Assembly: GCF_018129025.1 (NCBI RefSeq)
Contig: NZ_JAAEDI010000026.1
Coordinates: 25,432-89,431 of the forward strand
DNA from: Neoroseomonas terrae
GTDB taxonomy: Bacteria; Pseudomonadota; Alphaproteobacteria; Acetobacterales; Acetobacteraceae
DNA length: 64,000 nucleotides
Direction: 5' to 3'
Both the position numbers and the translations under genes were made by a program. Positions within the stretch are counted from its first letter, which is position 1. Each line of letters starts with the position of its first letter. Below, piece after piece: positions 50,988 to 59,185 of the stretch. The notes below the pieces were generated by a model, which was given only the letters and a program-made list of their open reading frames with translations, was not told the origin of the DNA and made no database searches.

Positions 50988-52199
50988 TCAAGCAGACTTG
51001 CTGCAATGCAGCAAATCAAGCACGTGTCGGGCGATCATTGCTTCTTCGTCGGTGGCACGGACCAATACTCGGGTGTGGGAGAACGGGGTGGAAATCTCCG
51101 GCGCGTTCGCCTCGTTCGCGGACGGGTCGAGGACGAGGCCAAGATGCTCCAGCCCCTCGCAGATCCGGGCGCGGAGGTTGCGGGCGTTCTCCCCGATGCC
51201 GGCGGTGAAGACGAGGCCGTCGATGCCGCCCATCGCGGCGGCCAGCGCGCCGATCTCCCGCCGCACGCGCCACGCGTAATAGGACAGCGCCTGCGCCGCG
51301 CGGGGGTCCGCGCTCTTCTCCAGGTCCCGCACGTCCTGGCTGATGCCCGACATGCCCTTGAGCCCGGCGTTGCCGTAGAGCAGGCCGGTCAGCTCCGCGG
51401 CCTCCATCTTCTCCGTCAGCATCAGGTGCAGCAGCACGCCGGGATCGATCTGACCGCAGCGGGTGCCCATCGGCACGCCGTCCAGCGCCGTGAAGCCCAT
51501 CGTGCTGTCGATGCTGCGGCCGCCATGGATGGCGCAGAGCGAGGAGCCGTTGCCGAGATGCGCCACGACCACGCGTCCGGCGGCGAGCGCCGGTTCCTCC
51601 CGCCTCAGCCTGTCCGAGATGTACTCGTAGGACAGCCCATGGAAGCCGTAGCGGCGGATGCCGCGCGCGTAATACTCCGGCGGCAGGCCGAAGGTATCGG
51701 CCTCCCACGGATGGGCGCGATGGAAGGCGGTGTCGAAGCAGGCGACCTGCGGCACGCCGGGAAAGCGCTGCGACGCCGCGACGATGCCGGCGATGTTGTG
51801 CGGCTGGTGCAGCGGCGCGAGCGGCATCAGGCCCCGCAGCGTCTCCATCGCCGCGTCGTCCACCAGCATCGGCGCCGCGAGGTCCGGCCCGCCATGCACC
51901 ACGCGATGGCCGACGGCGATGATGCGGCGGCCCTCGATGGCGGGCTCGATGCCTTCCATGATGCGGGCGAGGGCGCTGACGTGGTCGGCGACGTCCGGGC
52001 CGGCCCAGCGCTTGTCCGCCAGCACCTGGCGCCGCGCATCGCGGGCGATCAGGTGCGGGGAGGCGCCGATCCCCTCCATCTGCCCGTCGAGGCGGGTTTC
52101 GGCCCGGTCCTCCACGACCTTGAACAACTCGAACTTGATGGAGGAGGAGCCGGCGTTGAGGATGAGGATGGCGTCGCTCGGGGCGGATACGGCGTCCAT
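50988..52199 (-). CDS. ackA: Acetate/propionate kinase
   Basis: A 403-residue acyl-phosphate kinase: acetate (or propionate/butyrate) plus ATP to acyl phosphate and ADP. ILNAGSSSIKF, GHRVVHGG, FDTAFH and HLGNGSS are the ASKHA-type phosphate and nucleotide motifs in the correct order. The start ATG at 52197-52199 was selected as the family's N-terminus; it shares one base with the stop of the MaoC-PTA gene (TGATG). Pairing with a phosphotransacylase gene gives an acyl-CoA to ATP route. Confidence 0.94.
   Translation of the reverse strand: MDAVSAPSDAILILNAGSSSIKFELFKVVEDRAETRLDGQMEGIGASPHLIARDARRQVLADKRWAGPDVADHVSALARIMEGIEPAIEGRRIIAVGHRVVHGGPDLAAPMLVDDAAMETLRGLMPLAPLHQPHNIAGIVAASQRFPGVPQVACFDTAFHRAHPWEADTFGLPPEYYARGIRRYGFHGLSYEYISDRLRREEPALAAGRVVVAHLGNGSSLCAIHGGRSIDSTMGFTALDGVPMGTRCGQIDPGVLLHLMLTEKMEAAELTGLLYGNAGLKGMSGISQDVRDLEKSADPRAAQALSYYAWRVRREIGALAAAMGGIDGLVFTAGIGENARNLRARICEGLEHLGLVLDPSANEANAPEISTPFSHTRVLVRATDEEAMIARHVLDLLHCSKSA
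50998..51014. promoter_or_regulatory. PhaR-like palindrome upstream of the DUF3141 gene
   Basis: TTGCTGCAATGCAGCAA is a 17-base palindrome, imperfect only at its centre, and contains CTGC-N3-GCAG, the motif reported for PhaR of Rhodobacter sphaeroides. It lies within the last codons of the ackA gene, 59 bases before the DUF3141 start. Single CTGCN3GCAG matches are expected by chance a few times in this much GC-rich DNA; the longer palindrome and position make this one stronger. Confidence 0.5.
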
Positions 52200-53614
52200 C
52201 AGCCTAGCTCCGGCACCAGGCACTGCCCGGTGCGCCGCCAATGCCCATAGAGCACGGCGAGTGCCGCGGACATCAGCCGCGCATGCTCGTCATCGGCGCG
52301 TGACGTCAGCATCACCGGCACCTTGGCGCCGGTGACGAGGCCGCCGGTATCGGCCTGGGAGAGGAAGACGAGCTGCTTCGCCAGCATGTTCCCCGCCTCG
52401 AGGTTCGGGGCGACCAGCACATCCGCGCGGCCGGCGACCGAGGAATGAATGCCCTTGGTCCGCGCCGCCTCGAGGTCGACCGCGTTGTCCATCGCCAGCG
52501 GCCCATCGACGAGCGCGCCGCGGATCTGTCCGCGATCGGCCATCTTGGCGAGGATCGCGGCATCGAGCGTCGAGGGGATGGCCGGGTTGATCGTCTCGAC
52601 CGCGGAGAGGATGCCGACGCGCGGCTGCTTCAGGCCGATCGCCTGGGCGAGGTCGATGGCGTTCTGGACGATGTCCGCCTTGGTCATCAGGTCGGGCAGG
52701 ATGTTGATCGCCGCGTCGGTGATCAGCAGCAGGCCCTCATGGCCGGGGATATCGAGCACGAAGACGTGGCTGACGCGCCGCCCGGCGCGCAGCCCGCCAT
52801 CCCCCTTGGTGACGTGGCGCAGCACTTCATCCGAATGGATGTTGCCCTTCATCACCGCATCGGCGCGGCCTTCATGCACCAGGGCGACGCAGCGCGCCGG
52901 GGCGTCATGGGCCGTGCTGACGGCCTCGATCCGCACGCCGGCGAGGTCCCAGCCGATCTTCGCCGCCTCGGCGCGAATGACGGCCTCGGGGCCGACAAGG
53001 ATCGGATCGATCAGACCTTCCTTCGTCGCCTCCCACGTGCCGCCGAGCGAGTTCTCGTCGGTCGGCGCGGCGACCGCGGTCGGCATGGGCGGGATGCCGC
53101 GGCAGGCTTCCAGCAGGCGATTGAACTTGCCGCGCGGGATCAGGGTCAGTTCCGGAATGCTGATACCATCCGTGACGACCCTTTCTGCCGGCGCGCAGAC
53201 CTCAGCGGTGCCAGTGCAGACGAGAACGCCGCCATCCTTCTCCAGCCGGCAATCCATCACGAGAAGGTTGCCCGGCAGCTTCTCGCGCACCGTCACGGTC
53301 GCGATGACCGCCTCGCCCGCTTCGACCCGTCTGTGGAAACGCAGGTCCTGGTACTGATAGGTGGCGCCGGGGCCTGGCAGCTTGTTGCCGAGCACCGCCG
53401 AGAACAGCGAGCCGCACCACATGGCAGGCGCCACCGGCGCGCGGCCGATCTCCTGCTCGGCTTCGCCCGGCAGGTGCACCGGGTTGAAGTTGCCCGAGGC
53501 ATGGGCGAAGACGATCAGGTCGTTCGGCGTGCAGACGCGGGTGACGCTCGCGCTCTCGCCAACCTTGATGTCGCTCCAGGCACGCCCGACCAGGGCAGGG
53601 GCGGTGATCGTCAC
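52199..53614 (-). CDS. Bifunctional MaoC hydratase-phosphate acyltransferase
   Basis: A 471-residue fusion. Residues about 10-145 form a hotdog-fold MaoC domain (VFAHASGNFNPVH in the dehydratase motif), which would hydrate enoyl-CoA; about 160-471 is a phosphate acetyl/butyryltransferase domain that swaps CoA for phosphate (contains GPEAVIRAEA and a KGNIHSDEV block). Together they form acyl phosphate from an enoyl/hydroxyacyl-CoA pool for the kinase that follows. The same fusion occurs in many Alphaproteobacteria next to ackA and DUF3141. ATG start; four-base overlap with the CoA-transferase B gene. Confidence 0.9.
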   Translation of the reverse strand: MTITAPALVGRAWSDIKVGESASVTRVCTPNDLIVFAHASGNFNPVHLPGEAEQEIGRAPVAPAMWCGSLFSAVLGNKLPGPGATYQYQDLRFHRRVEAGEAVIATVTVREKLPGNLLVMDCRLEKDGGVLVCTGTAEVCAPAERVVTDGISIPELTLIPRGKFNRLLEACRGIPPMPTAVAAPTDENSLGGTWEATKEGLIDPILVGPEAVIRAEAAKIGWDLAGVRIEAVSTAHDAPARCVALVHEGRADAVMKGNIHSDEVLRHVTKGDGGLRAGRRVSHVFVLDIPGHEGLLLITDAAINILPDLMTKADIVQNAIDLAQAIGLKQPRVGILSAVETINPAIPSTLDAAILAKMADRGQIRGALVDGPLAMDNAVDLEAARTKGIHSSVAGRADVLVAPNLEAGNMLAKQLVFLSQADTGGLVTGAKVPVMLTSRADDEHARLMSAALAVLYGHWRRTGQCLVPELG

Positions 53615-54261
53615 AGGCGCATCTCCGGTACGGTGTCGGGAATGATGAGGGGCGCGGCGGTGGCCGCGACGATGTCGGCCACCTGCACATCCGGCGCGCG
53701 TTCACGCAGCACGAGGCCGGCCTCCGTGGGTTCGATCACCGCGAGGTCCGTCACCACCAGGCTGACGGGACGCGCCGCGGTCGGCGGCAGGGTGAGTTCC
53801 GGCACGATCTTCGCCTCGCCGCGCGCCGCATGCTGCATGGCGACGATGACGCGCTTCGCGCCGGCGACGAGATCCATCGCGCCGCCCATGCCGGCGACCA
53901 TCCTGCCCGGCACCAGCCAATTGGCGAGCAACCCCTTCGCATCCACCTGCAGCCCGCCGAGCACCGTCATGTCGAGGTGCCCGCCGCGGATCAGCGCGAA
54001 GGACGTCGCGCTGTCGAAGGCATAGGCGCCCGGCAGGGCGGAGATGAAGCCGCCACCCGCATCGGTCAGGTTGGGGTCCTCCATGCCCTCCGGCGGGCAG
54101 GCGCCGAAGCCGATGATGCCGTTCTCGCTCTGGAAGGCGACGAGCATGCCAGCGGGCACGTAGCGCGACACCAGCGTCGGCAGGCCGATGCCGAGGTTGA
54201 CCAGCGTGTTGTTGCGCAGTTCGAGCGCCACGCGACGCGCGATGATCTCCTTCGGATCCAT
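53611..54261 (-). CDS. 3-oxoacid CoA-transferase, subunit B
   Basis: A 216-residue CoA-transferase beta chain. The catalytic Glu46 is in SENGIIGFG, which forms the covalent CoA thioester; NLGIGLPTLV and the GGLQVDAKG block are family marks. It works with the subunit A product to move CoA between succinyl- or acetyl-CoA and a 3-oxoacid such as acetoacetate or 3-oxoadipate. If the latter, it could serve the pathway started by PcaHG, but linkage in this operon favours acetoacetate and short-chain acids. ATG 54259-54261 follows AAGG. Confidence 0.92.
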   Translation of the reverse strand: MDPKEIIARRVALELRNNTLVNLGIGLPTLVSRYVPAGMLVAFQSENGIIGFGACPPEGMEDPNLTDAGGGFISALPGAYAFDSATSFALIRGGHLDMTVLGGLQVDAKGLLANWLVPGRMVAGMGGAMDLVAGAKRVIVAMQHAARGEAKIVPELTLPPTAARPVSLVVTDLAVIEPTEAGLVLRERAPDVQVADIVAATAAPLIIPDTVPEMRL

Positions 54262-54262
54262 C

Positions 54263-54916
54263 TCAGTGCGGCCTTTCGACGAGATGCGTGACGATGATGC
54301 CTGGCGTGCAGACATGGTCCGGCGGGATCAGGCCGATCGGGACAATCTCGTCGGGCTCGGCGATCACGGTCGTCGCGGCCATCGCCATGATCGGGTTGAA
54401 GTTCCGCGCGGTCAGCCGATAGGTCAGGTTGCCGTAGTAGTCGGCCTCATAGCAGCGCAGGAGCGCGACATCGGCGCGCAGCGGCAACTCCAGCAGGAAG
54501 TCGCGACCATCGACCTTCACCAGCTGCTTGCCGTCCTGCACCACCGTGCCGACGCCGGTCGGCGTCAGCACGCCGCCGAGGCCGGCGCCGCCGGCGCGGA
54601 TCCGCTCGGCCAGCGTGCCCTGCGGCACGAGATCCACCTGCACCTCGCCGGCGATCATCTTCTTCTGCAATGACGGGTTGAGCCCGATATGGCTGGTGAT
54701 GCAGCGGCTGACGCAGCCGGCATCGATCAGCGCGCCGATGCCGTGGCCCGGCCTGGCGGCATCATTGCCGATGATCGTCAGGTCGCGTGCGCCGCGCTCG
54801 ACCAGCGCGGCAATCACCCGATGGGGGGATCCCACCCCCATGAACCCGCCGACCATCACCGTCGACCCGTCGCGGACCAGCGCCGCCGCCGCAGCGGGAG
54901 AAATCGCCTCGCGCAT
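54263..54916 (-). CDS. 3-oxoacid CoA-transferase, subunit A
   Basis: A 217-residue CoA-transferase alpha chain, with GSTVMVGGFMGVGSP (the glycine loop that binds CoA) and VPQGTLAERIRAGGAG as family blocks. ATG at 54914-54916; a GTG at 54923-54925 that overlaps the FabI stop (GTGA) is an alternative start and would add three residues. Neither has a clear Shine-Dalgarno, in keeping with coupling to the upstream FabI gene. Confidence 0.91.
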   Translation of the reverse strand: MREAISPAAAAALVRDGSTVMVGGFMGVGSPHRVIAALVERGARDLTIIGNDAARPGHGIGALIDAGCVSRCITSHIGLNPSLQKKMIAGEVQVDLVPQGTLAERIRAGGAGLGGVLTPTGVGTVVQDGKQLVKVDGRDFLLELPLRADVALLRCYEADYYGNLTYRLTARNFNPIMAMAATTVIAEPDEIVPIGLIPPDHVCTPGIIVTHLVERPH

Positions 54917-54921
54917 GTTCG

Positions 54922-55749
54922 TCACGCCACGTTGTGCAGGCCGGCATCGACATAGATCGTGTCGCCGGTCATGCCGGATGCCGCGTTGCTGACCAGGAAG
55001 GAGACGAGGCGTCCCACCTCGGCGATGTCGACGAGGCGATGGGCGGGCGCCCGCTCGGTCGCCATTTGCACCAGCTCGTCGAACTGCGCGATGCCGGAGG
55101 CGGCGCGCGTCCGCAGGGGTCCCGGCGAGACGGCGTAGACGCGGATGCCCTTCTCGCCGAGTTCGTTCGCCGCGTAGCGCACGCTGGCTTCCAGCGCCGC
55201 CTTCACCGGCCCCATCATGTTGTAGCTCCCGACCACCTTGTCGGCGCCGTAGTAGGACATGGTCACCAGCGCACCGCCCTCGGCCATCAGCGGCTCGGCG
55301 AGCTTCGCCATGCGCAGGAACGACCAGCAGGACACGTGCATCGCCTGGGCGAAGCCCTCCGCGGAGCAGTCCACCACCCGGCCGTGCAGGTCGGCGCGCG
55401 GGGCGAAGGCGATGGAATGGATGACGAAGTCGAGCCCGCCCCATTCCGTCTCGATGCGTTCGAAGACGCGCTCGAGCTCGCCGGGCCTCTCGACGTCGAG
55501 CGGCTCGATGATCGCCGCGCCGAGTTCCTCGGCGAGTGGGCGGACGTGCTTCTCCGCCCGGTCGTTCAAGTAGGTGACGGCGAGGTCCGCGCCGAAGGCG
55601 CGCAGCTTCGCGGCGCAGCCATAGGCGATGGAGTCCGCATTCGCCACGCCGACCACCAGCCCCCGCTTGCCCTTCAGCATGTCGCCGATGCGCGCATCCG
55701 GATCCCAGATCCTGGGAAGCGGGTCGGGGGGGCGGCGATCCTGCGCCAT
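54922..55749 (-). CDS. fabI: Enoyl-ACP reductase
   Basis: A 275-residue SDR-type enoyl reductase that uses NADH to reduce trans-2-enoyl-ACP. VGVANADSIAYG is the FabI variation of the Rossmann motif; the catalytic Tyr is in SYNMMGPVKAA with the Tyr-x6-Lys spacing of FabI. An N-terminal extension of about 28 residues precedes the core. The AGGAGA site upstream supports the ATG at 55749. Placed before a CoA-transferase/PTA/AckA cluster, it is likely an extra copy serving short-chain acyl metabolism rather than the sole housekeeping FabI; this is inference. Confidence 0.9.
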   Translation of the reverse strand: MAQDRRPPDPLPRIWDPDARIGDMLKGKRGLVVGVANADSIAYGCAAKLRAFGADLAVTYLNDRAEKHVRPLAEELGAAIIEPLDVERPGELERVFERIETEWGGLDFVIHSIAFAPRADLHGRVVDCSAEGFAQAMHVSCWSFLRMAKLAEPLMAEGGALVTMSYYGADKVVGSYNMMGPVKAALEASVRYAANELGEKGIRVYAVSPGPLRTRAASGIAQFDELVQMATERAPAHRLVDIAEVGRLVSFLVSNAASGMTGDTIYVDAGLHNVA

Positions 55750-55816
55750 GCGGCGGTCTCCTGGCCTCGTCGTTCGCGAAGCGCGCTGTCGCGCCCTCGC
55801 CGGTTAGTGACCTAGA

Positions 55817-55828
55817 GCAGAATTCTGC
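55817..55828. promoter_or_regulatory. 12-bp palindrome in the fabI/alcohol dehydrogenase divergent region
   Basis: GCAGAATTCTGC is a perfect palindrome in the region between the fabI start (55749) and the alcohol dehydrogenase start (55929). It is preceded by CTAGA and followed by TTTTGCTGCAA at 55846-55856, a half-site like that of the PhaR-like motif. It may be an operator of the fabI operon. Confidence 0.38.
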
Positions 55829-55928
55829 GGCTGCTTCATCAAGGTTTTGCTGCAACGTAACGACCATTCGAGTCTGGACCGTGTCGAGCGCGGGTGGTTC
55901 GCTGCCGCAAAACGAGGAGGAACATCGC

Positions 55929-56990
55929 ATGAAAGGCGCAGTCTTCACCGGTGACCGACAGGTCGCGCTGATGGATTTTCCCGACCCGACGCCGGGCCCG
56001 GGGGAGGTGGTGCTGGAGATCCGCGCCTCCGGCATATGCGGGTCGGACCTCAAATTCTATCGCGCGCCGGGCGGGCCGGGGCGAACGGCGGCGCTGGGGC
56101 TGGGTTCGGTGGACGGGCCGGTGATTGCGGGGCACGAGCCCTGCGGCGTCGTCGTCGCGGTCGGGCAGGGGGTGGCGGCCAATCAGGCATGGACGGGCAT
56201 GCGGGCGATGCAGCACCACTACCGCGGGTGCGGCGTCTGCCCGCGCTGTTCCACCGGCTGGATGCAGATGTGCGACGAGGGGGTGAAGGAGGTCTACGGC
56301 GCGACCGGGCATGGCGGGCACGCGCGTTACCTGAAGTGCCCGGCACGGACGCTGGTGGAACTGCCGGAAGAACTGTCCTTTGAGACAGGCGCGGCGATTT
56401 CCTGCGGCACGGGCACCGCCTGGGGCGCGCTGCAGCGGCTGGGCCTGACGGGTGACCAGACCATCGCGATCTTCGGGCAGGGGCCGGTCGGGCTGTCGGC
56501 GACTCTGCTCGCGGCGAGGATGGGGGCGCGGGTAATCGCGCTCGACACCTCGCCGGAGCGGCTGGCGCGGGCCGCCCAGTTCGGCGCCGACCTGCTGATC
56601 AACCCTACCGAGACGAATGACGTGCTCGGCGCCATCAAGCAGGCGACGCACGGGCTCGGGGCGCACGCCTCGCTCGATGCGTCGTCCCACCCGCTGGCGC
56701 GCCGGCAGGCGGTGCAATGCGTCCGGAGCTGGGGCAAGGCCTGCTTCGTGGGGGAGGGCGGGGAGGTCACGCTTGACGTCTCGCCCGACCTGTTGCGCCG
56801 CCAGGTGACGCTGATCGGGTCCTGGACGTTCTCAACCGTCGGCCAGGCGGAATGCGCGCGCTACATCGCCGATCGCGGCATCGACGTGGATGCGCTGTTC
56901 ACCCATCGCTGGCGGCTAGACCAGGTGGAGGAAGCCTATCGCCTGTTCGACCGGCAGACCGACGGCAAGGGCGTCATTCTGCCGCATTGA
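55929..56990 (+). CDS. Zinc-dependent alcohol dehydrogenase (MDR family)
   Basis: A 353-residue medium-chain dehydrogenase. Catalytic zinc: Cys37 (GICGSD) and His69-Glu70 (GHEPCG). Structural zinc: Cys101, Cys104, Cys107, Cys115. The nucleotide motif FGQGPVG is at about 180. The pattern resembles sorbitol/threonine-type dehydrogenases. The ATG at 55929 has GAGGAGGAACAT upstream. It is alone on its transcript, divergent from the fabI operon and followed by a NIPSNAP gene. Confidence 0.92.
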   Translation: MKGAVFTGDRQVALMDFPDPTPGPGEVVLEIRASGICGSDLKFYRAPGGPGRTAALGLGSVDGPVIAGHEPCGVVVAVGQGVAANQAWTGMRAMQHHYRGCGVCPRCSTGWMQMCDEGVKEVYGATGHGGHARYLKCPARTLVELPEELSFETGAAISCGTGTAWGALQRLGLTGDQTIAIFGQGPVGLSATLLAARMGARVIALDTSPERLARAAQFGADLLINPTETNDVLGAIKQATHGLGAHASLDASSHPLARRQAVQCVRSWGKACFVGEGGEVTLDVSPDLLRRQVTLIGSWTFSTVGQAECARYIADRGIDVDALFTHRWRLDQVEEAYRLFDRQTDGKGVILPH

Positions 56991-57129
56991 GCTTGCCCCC
57001 AGACGGCGGGCGCGTGGCCGGTCACGCGCGGTCTGGGCGCGGTTCCGGTCCGATGCGGCCATCGGGCCGTCTTGCGTGACGTGCCGGAGCGCCCGAATGT
57101 GCCCGGCCCCGATTCCACGAGGAAACGCG

Positions 57130-57810
57130 ATGTACATCGAACACCGCCAGTACACCTTCCACCCCGGCAAGCAGCCGCTTTGGGTGGGCGCCTTCGACAA
57201 GTTCGGCTTCCCGTCCTCCCAGCGCACGCTGGGCGCGCCGTCGCTCGGCACTTTCGTCGCCGATGTCGGGCCGATCAACCGCTTCGTCTTTATGCGCGGC
57301 TGGGATGACATCGACACCCGCGACGCCGGGATCGCGGCGCGCGAAGCCGATCCGCAGTGGGACGAGTTCAAGAAGGCCTCGGCCGGCGCACTGATGGCGC
57401 AGGAAGTGAAGTTCCTGAAGCCGACCGGCTTCTCGCCGATCCAGTCGGCCAAGGACTTCAAGTTCGAGCGCAAGATCGGCGGCACCGGCATGGTGGTCGA
57501 TCACCGCACCTATGACTTCCATCCCGGCAAGATGCCGGCCTGGATCAAGGCGTATCAGGAGGTCGGCCTGCCGGTGCAGCAGCGCCTGCTCGGCCAGTTG
57601 CTGGTTTTCGCGGTGACTGAGATCGGCCCGATCAACCAGATCGTGTTCTGCTGGCTTTACGAGAGCTACGGCGACCGCGACGCCCGCCGCACCGCCATGG
57701 CGAACGACAAGCAGTGGCAGGAATTCGGCAAGATGGTCGGCGAGCTCGGCGCGCTGAAGCAGCAGACCGTGATGGGGCTGCGGCCGACCAGCTTCTCGGT
57801 AGTGAAGTAG
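57130..57810 (+). CDS. NIPSNAP-family protein with two domains
   Basis: A 226-residue protein made of two dimeric alpha/beta-barrel units of the NIPSNAP family; residues 1-110 (YIEHRQYTFHPGKQPLW) and 118-226 (VVDHRTYDFHPGKMPAW) are clear repeats of each other. Both contain the GPINxxVF strand. Function is unknown; members are often near dehydrogenases and transporters. The ATG at 57130 follows CGAGGAAAC. Two hairpin blocks follow its stop, one of which is a likely terminator. Confidence 0.85.
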   Translation: MYIEHRQYTFHPGKQPLWVGAFDKFGFPSSQRTLGAPSLGTFVADVGPINRFVFMRGWDDIDTRDAGIAAREADPQWDEFKKASAGALMAQEVKFLKPTGFSPIQSAKDFKFERKIGGTGMVVDHRTYDFHPGKMPAWIKAYQEVGLPVQQRLLGQLLVFAVTEIGPINQIVFCWLYESYGDRDARRTAMANDKQWQEFGKMVGELGALKQQTVMGLRPTSFSVVK

Positions 57811-57861
57811 TCCGGGGAGCGGCGGGGAGGGGCTTTGCCTCTCCCCAGAACCCCTCTCCAT

Positions 57862-57881
57862 CAAAGGCCGAAGGGCCTTTG
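57862..57881 (+). terminator. Hairpin after the NIPSNAP gene
   Basis: CAAAGGCC-GAAG-GGCCTTTG is a perfect eight-base stem with a GAAG tetraloop, following another GC-rich stem (GGGGAGG...CCTCTCCCC at about 57825-57850). Fifty bases after the stop, it is likely the terminator of the NIPSNAP gene or a dispersed repeat; a T-run is missing. Confidence 0.5.
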
Positions 57882-57980
57882 GAAACCTCCATTTGCCGCC
57901 GGGCACCATCGCCTCGCCCCCTCATATCGCCTGTGGAGGAGGCAGCATGACCGTTGCGCCCGTCGCCGGAAGATTGCGGT

Positions 57981-58039
57981 CCAGGATGCCCAGCATCCTG
58001 GCGGGGGGAGGTTTGGAGAGGGGCAGGGCCCCTCTCCAA
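57981..58039. repeat. Hairpin-rich element inside the GT2 leader
   Basis: Two perfect stems stand next to each other: CCAGGATGC-CCA-GCATCCTGG (57981-58001) and TTGGAGAGGGGC-AGG-GCCCCTCTCCAA (58013-58039). The second block resembles the inverse of the GC-rich block after the NIPSNAP stop. They look like a REP-type palindromic element inserted in the leader, between a strong Shine-Dalgarno/ATG at 57947 and the GT2 core at 58094. Confidence 0.55.
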
Positions 58040-58093
58040 TTCCCCCCTCGAACCCTTCCACAATCCCGCCGGATGCCATACTGCCCCCGGACG

Positions 58094-59185
58094 ATGACGC
58101 CCCGGCTCTCCGTCGTGATCCCGTGCTACAACGAGGCGGCCAATGTCGCCCCGATGGTCGAGCGGCTGGATGCCGCCCTGGCCGGCATCGCGTGGGAAGC
58201 GATCTTCGTCGACGACGACAGCCCGGACGGGACGGCGGCGCGCGCCAAGGCAATCGCCGCCCGTGACCCGCGCATCCGCTGCATCCGGCGGGTCGGGCGG
58301 CGCGGCCTCGCTTCCGCCTGCATCGAGGGCATCCTGTCCAGCGCAGCACCCTTCGTCGCGGTGATCGACGGCGACCTGCAGCATGACGAGACGATCCTGC
58401 CGCAAATGCTGGCGCTGCTGGAGGCCGATCGGGCCGAGGTGGTGATCGGAAGCCGGAACATTGAGGGCGGCACCAAGGGGGAGGGGCTGTCGCCGGTCCG
58501 CCGGATGGTCTCGGATGGCGGTGCGGCCCTCGCCAACGCTGCCCTGCCGGTGAAGGTCGGCGACCCGATGAGCGGCTTCTTTGCCCTGCCGCGGCCGATC
58601 TTCGACGATCTCGCGCCACGCCTGACGGGGACGGGCTTCAAGATCCTGCTCGACGTCCTGCTTTCCGCCGGGCGGCCGCTGCGCGTCGCCGAGGTCCCCT
58701 ATGCCTTCCGCGCGCGGGAAGCCGGGGAGAGCAAGCTCGACGCCGGCGTGTTGCTGGAATTCGGCGGGCTGCTCGCCGACAAGGCGCTGGGCGGGCTTGT
58801 GCCGCTGCGCTTCATGGCCTTCGCGCTAGTGGGCGCGATCGGCGTGGTCGTGCATGTGGCGACGCTCACCCTGCTGTATGGCATCGGTCCGCTCGACTTC
58901 TGGCCGGCGCAGTGGGCGGCGACGCTGGTCGCGATGACGGCGAACTTCCTGCTGAACAACCGAATCACCTACCGCGACCGGCGGCTGCGAGGGCCGGGGC
59001 TCGCGCGCGGGCTGCTGCTGTTCTACCTGGTCTGCGGCATGGGTGCGGCGGCCAATGTCGGCATCGCGGGGCTGCTCCTGCGGGACGGGCTGCTCAACTG
59101 GGGCCTGGCCGGCGCGGCCGGGGCGTTGCTGACCGTGGTGTGGAACTACGCCGTGTCCTCGACCCTCGTCTGGCGGCCGCGTTGA
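58094..59185 (+). CDS. GT2 glycosyltransferase fused to GtrA membrane domain
   Basis: A 363-residue two-domain protein. Residues about 1-230 are a dolichol-phosphate-mannose-synthase-type GT2 (VVIPCYNEAANV, DDDSPDGT, DGDLQHDE) and 235-363 a GtrA-like four-helix membrane domain. It should load a sugar onto a polyprenyl phosphate and help flip it. ATG 58094 begins at the family's start but lacks a Shine-Dalgarno; an in-frame ATG at 57947 has GGAGGAGG upstream and would add 49 residues read through a hairpin repeat. Coupled to the GT39 gene by a TTGA overlap. Confidence 0.87.
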   Translation: MTPRLSVVIPCYNEAANVAPMVERLDAALAGIAWEAIFVDDDSPDGTAARAKAIAARDPRIRCIRRVGRRGLASACIEGILSSAAPFVAVIDGDLQHDETILPQMLALLEADRAEVVIGSRNIEGGTKGEGLSPVRRMVSDGGAALANAALPVKVGDPMSGFFALPRPIFDDLAPRLTGTGFKILLDVLLSAGRPLRVAEVPYAFRAREAGESKLDAGVLLEFGGLLADKALGGLVPLRFMAFALVGAIGVVVHVATLTLLYGIGPLDFWPAQWAATLVAMTANFLLNNRITYRDRRLRGPGLARGLLLFYLVCGMGAAANVGIAGLLLRDGLLNWGLAGAAGALLTVVWNYAVSSTLVWRPR

